Assembly: GCA_002633005.1 (NCBI GenBank)
Contig: NMRA01000760.1
Location: forward strand, 71,432 to 135,431
Length of the DNA stretch: 64,000 nucleotides
DNA from: Phoronis australis
Lineage: Eukaryota; Phoronida; Phoronidae
Reading direction: 5' to 3'
Position numbers and translations under genes: made by a program. Under the pieces are notes generated by a model. That model was not told where the DNA came from. It made no database searches and saw only the letters and a program-made list of their open reading frames with translations. Positions 63,238-64,000 of the stretch are shown piece after piece. Position 1 is the first letter of the stretch, and the number at the start of each line of letters is the position of its first letter.

Positions 63238-64000
63238 TTGATACCATCCTCTCAAGCCAACATCATCTAACGAACATTACTCAAACAAGTGGACATCAAA
63301 ATCAACCGTTGGCCACTGGAGGGCGTAACAATAATGGGACTTGTCCGAAAATTAGTGTGAGCCGTCTAACAAAAACAAGTCAGTCAAATTCACCACAAAT
63401 ATTGCTCAAAACAGAATACTACCAACCAGCGAGGGGGCAGAACTACACAGGTTTACCTGAACAAACTCCCGGTGGGTACTCCCCTAGAAGTATACAGGAC
63501 CTGTCGCTCAGAAGACTGATTTTTTTCACCACCAGTTTTTCTACAAACGGGTGTTTTTTCCGAGATATTTCCTTACAAAATGCACACTTTAAAATGTGAC
63601 ACTCTACAACTTCAAAAATTTACAAAAAGTGTAAAGTTTCTACTGTTGTCTATATCTCTAAAACTTTGGATTTACTCGAACTGGACAACAGGGCCTCTCT
63701 TATCGCACTGTCTGAGGTTTAATAGTTTTAAAAAAATTCCTAAGTAATTAACCAACGTTGAAGCACCACACATATGGGTGTCGTCCGTTCTTTAAATAGG
63801 TGGGTCGACCTAATTTTCATTTATAGTCTCTTCCCGCCCACGTCAAAAAATACCGTTGAGTAGCCTCTGTGAACACGTTGCAAAGAGCATTAGTAATCGT
63901 TTCTCGGATTCAACTCTCCTCTGTCGTGGAGATATAAAAATGTGTGATTGACCTATATTGTTCAGTAGTTAAGTTGCTATACGTGTCTGAGATGAAGCGG
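63238..64000. other. right edge of window
   Basis: No feature recognised. Confidence 0.4.

Overview
This is eukaryotic (metazoan) genomic DNA. Coding sequence is split into short exons with GT-AG junctions, introns run from hundreds of bases to several kilobases, and the spacers are full of SINEs, MITEs, minisatellites and one decayed LINE. The gene set points to a marine invertebrate: an estradiol 17-beta-dehydrogenase-2-like SDR, EMC10, SYCP3 and a vesicular glutamate transporter. So does a clear excess of the octamer TACATGTA. A hemichordate, another invertebrate deuterostome, a lophotrochozoan or a cnidarian would all fit, and I cannot decide among them from sequence alone. Two runs of N (16573-16947 and 34635-35097) are assembly gaps.

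Layout. (1) 684-2042, minus strand: first two coding exons of an SDR9C/HSD17B2-like dehydrogenase that continues off the left edge. (2) 2236-9451, plus strand: a complete seven-exon EMC10 gene whose start codon lies 193 bp from the SDR start codon, so the two are head to head. (3) 10629-15309, minus strand: a complete SYCP3 gene, convergent with EMC10 (candidate poly(A) signals less than 100 bp apart). Its penultimate 105-bp exon is present twice in tandem. (4) 15310-27300: a gene-poor spacer with satellite-like repeats around the first gap, a hAT-like MITE and a tRNA-derived SINE. (5) 27315-31070: a small PIF/Harbinger-like MITE and a broken LINE with N-terminal zinc finger, RT, CCHC knuckle and restriction-like endonuclease remnants. 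(6) 33613-53597, minus strand: eleven exons of a VGLUT-type SLC17 transporter; the first and last coding exons were not found. (7) 53598-64000: no recognisable gene, with interspersed repeats and a MITE with GCGCGC-rich inverted ends.

The four genes do not form a pathway. EMC10 is part of the ER membrane insertase, SYCP3 builds the meiotic chromosome axis, the SDR is probably an ER-bound steroid/retinoid dehydrogenase, and the VGLUT loads synaptic vesicles. The most interesting gene-level observations are three. The first is the perfect SYCP3 exon duplication, whose 35 codons equal five heptads. The second is a VGLUT with Asp at the position of the functionally important TM2 histidine, plus a cysteine cluster before TM1. 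The third is a MITE family with 5-bp target duplications, one copy of which is dated and delimited by insertion into a minisatellite. Two long hairpins sit in VGLUT introns.
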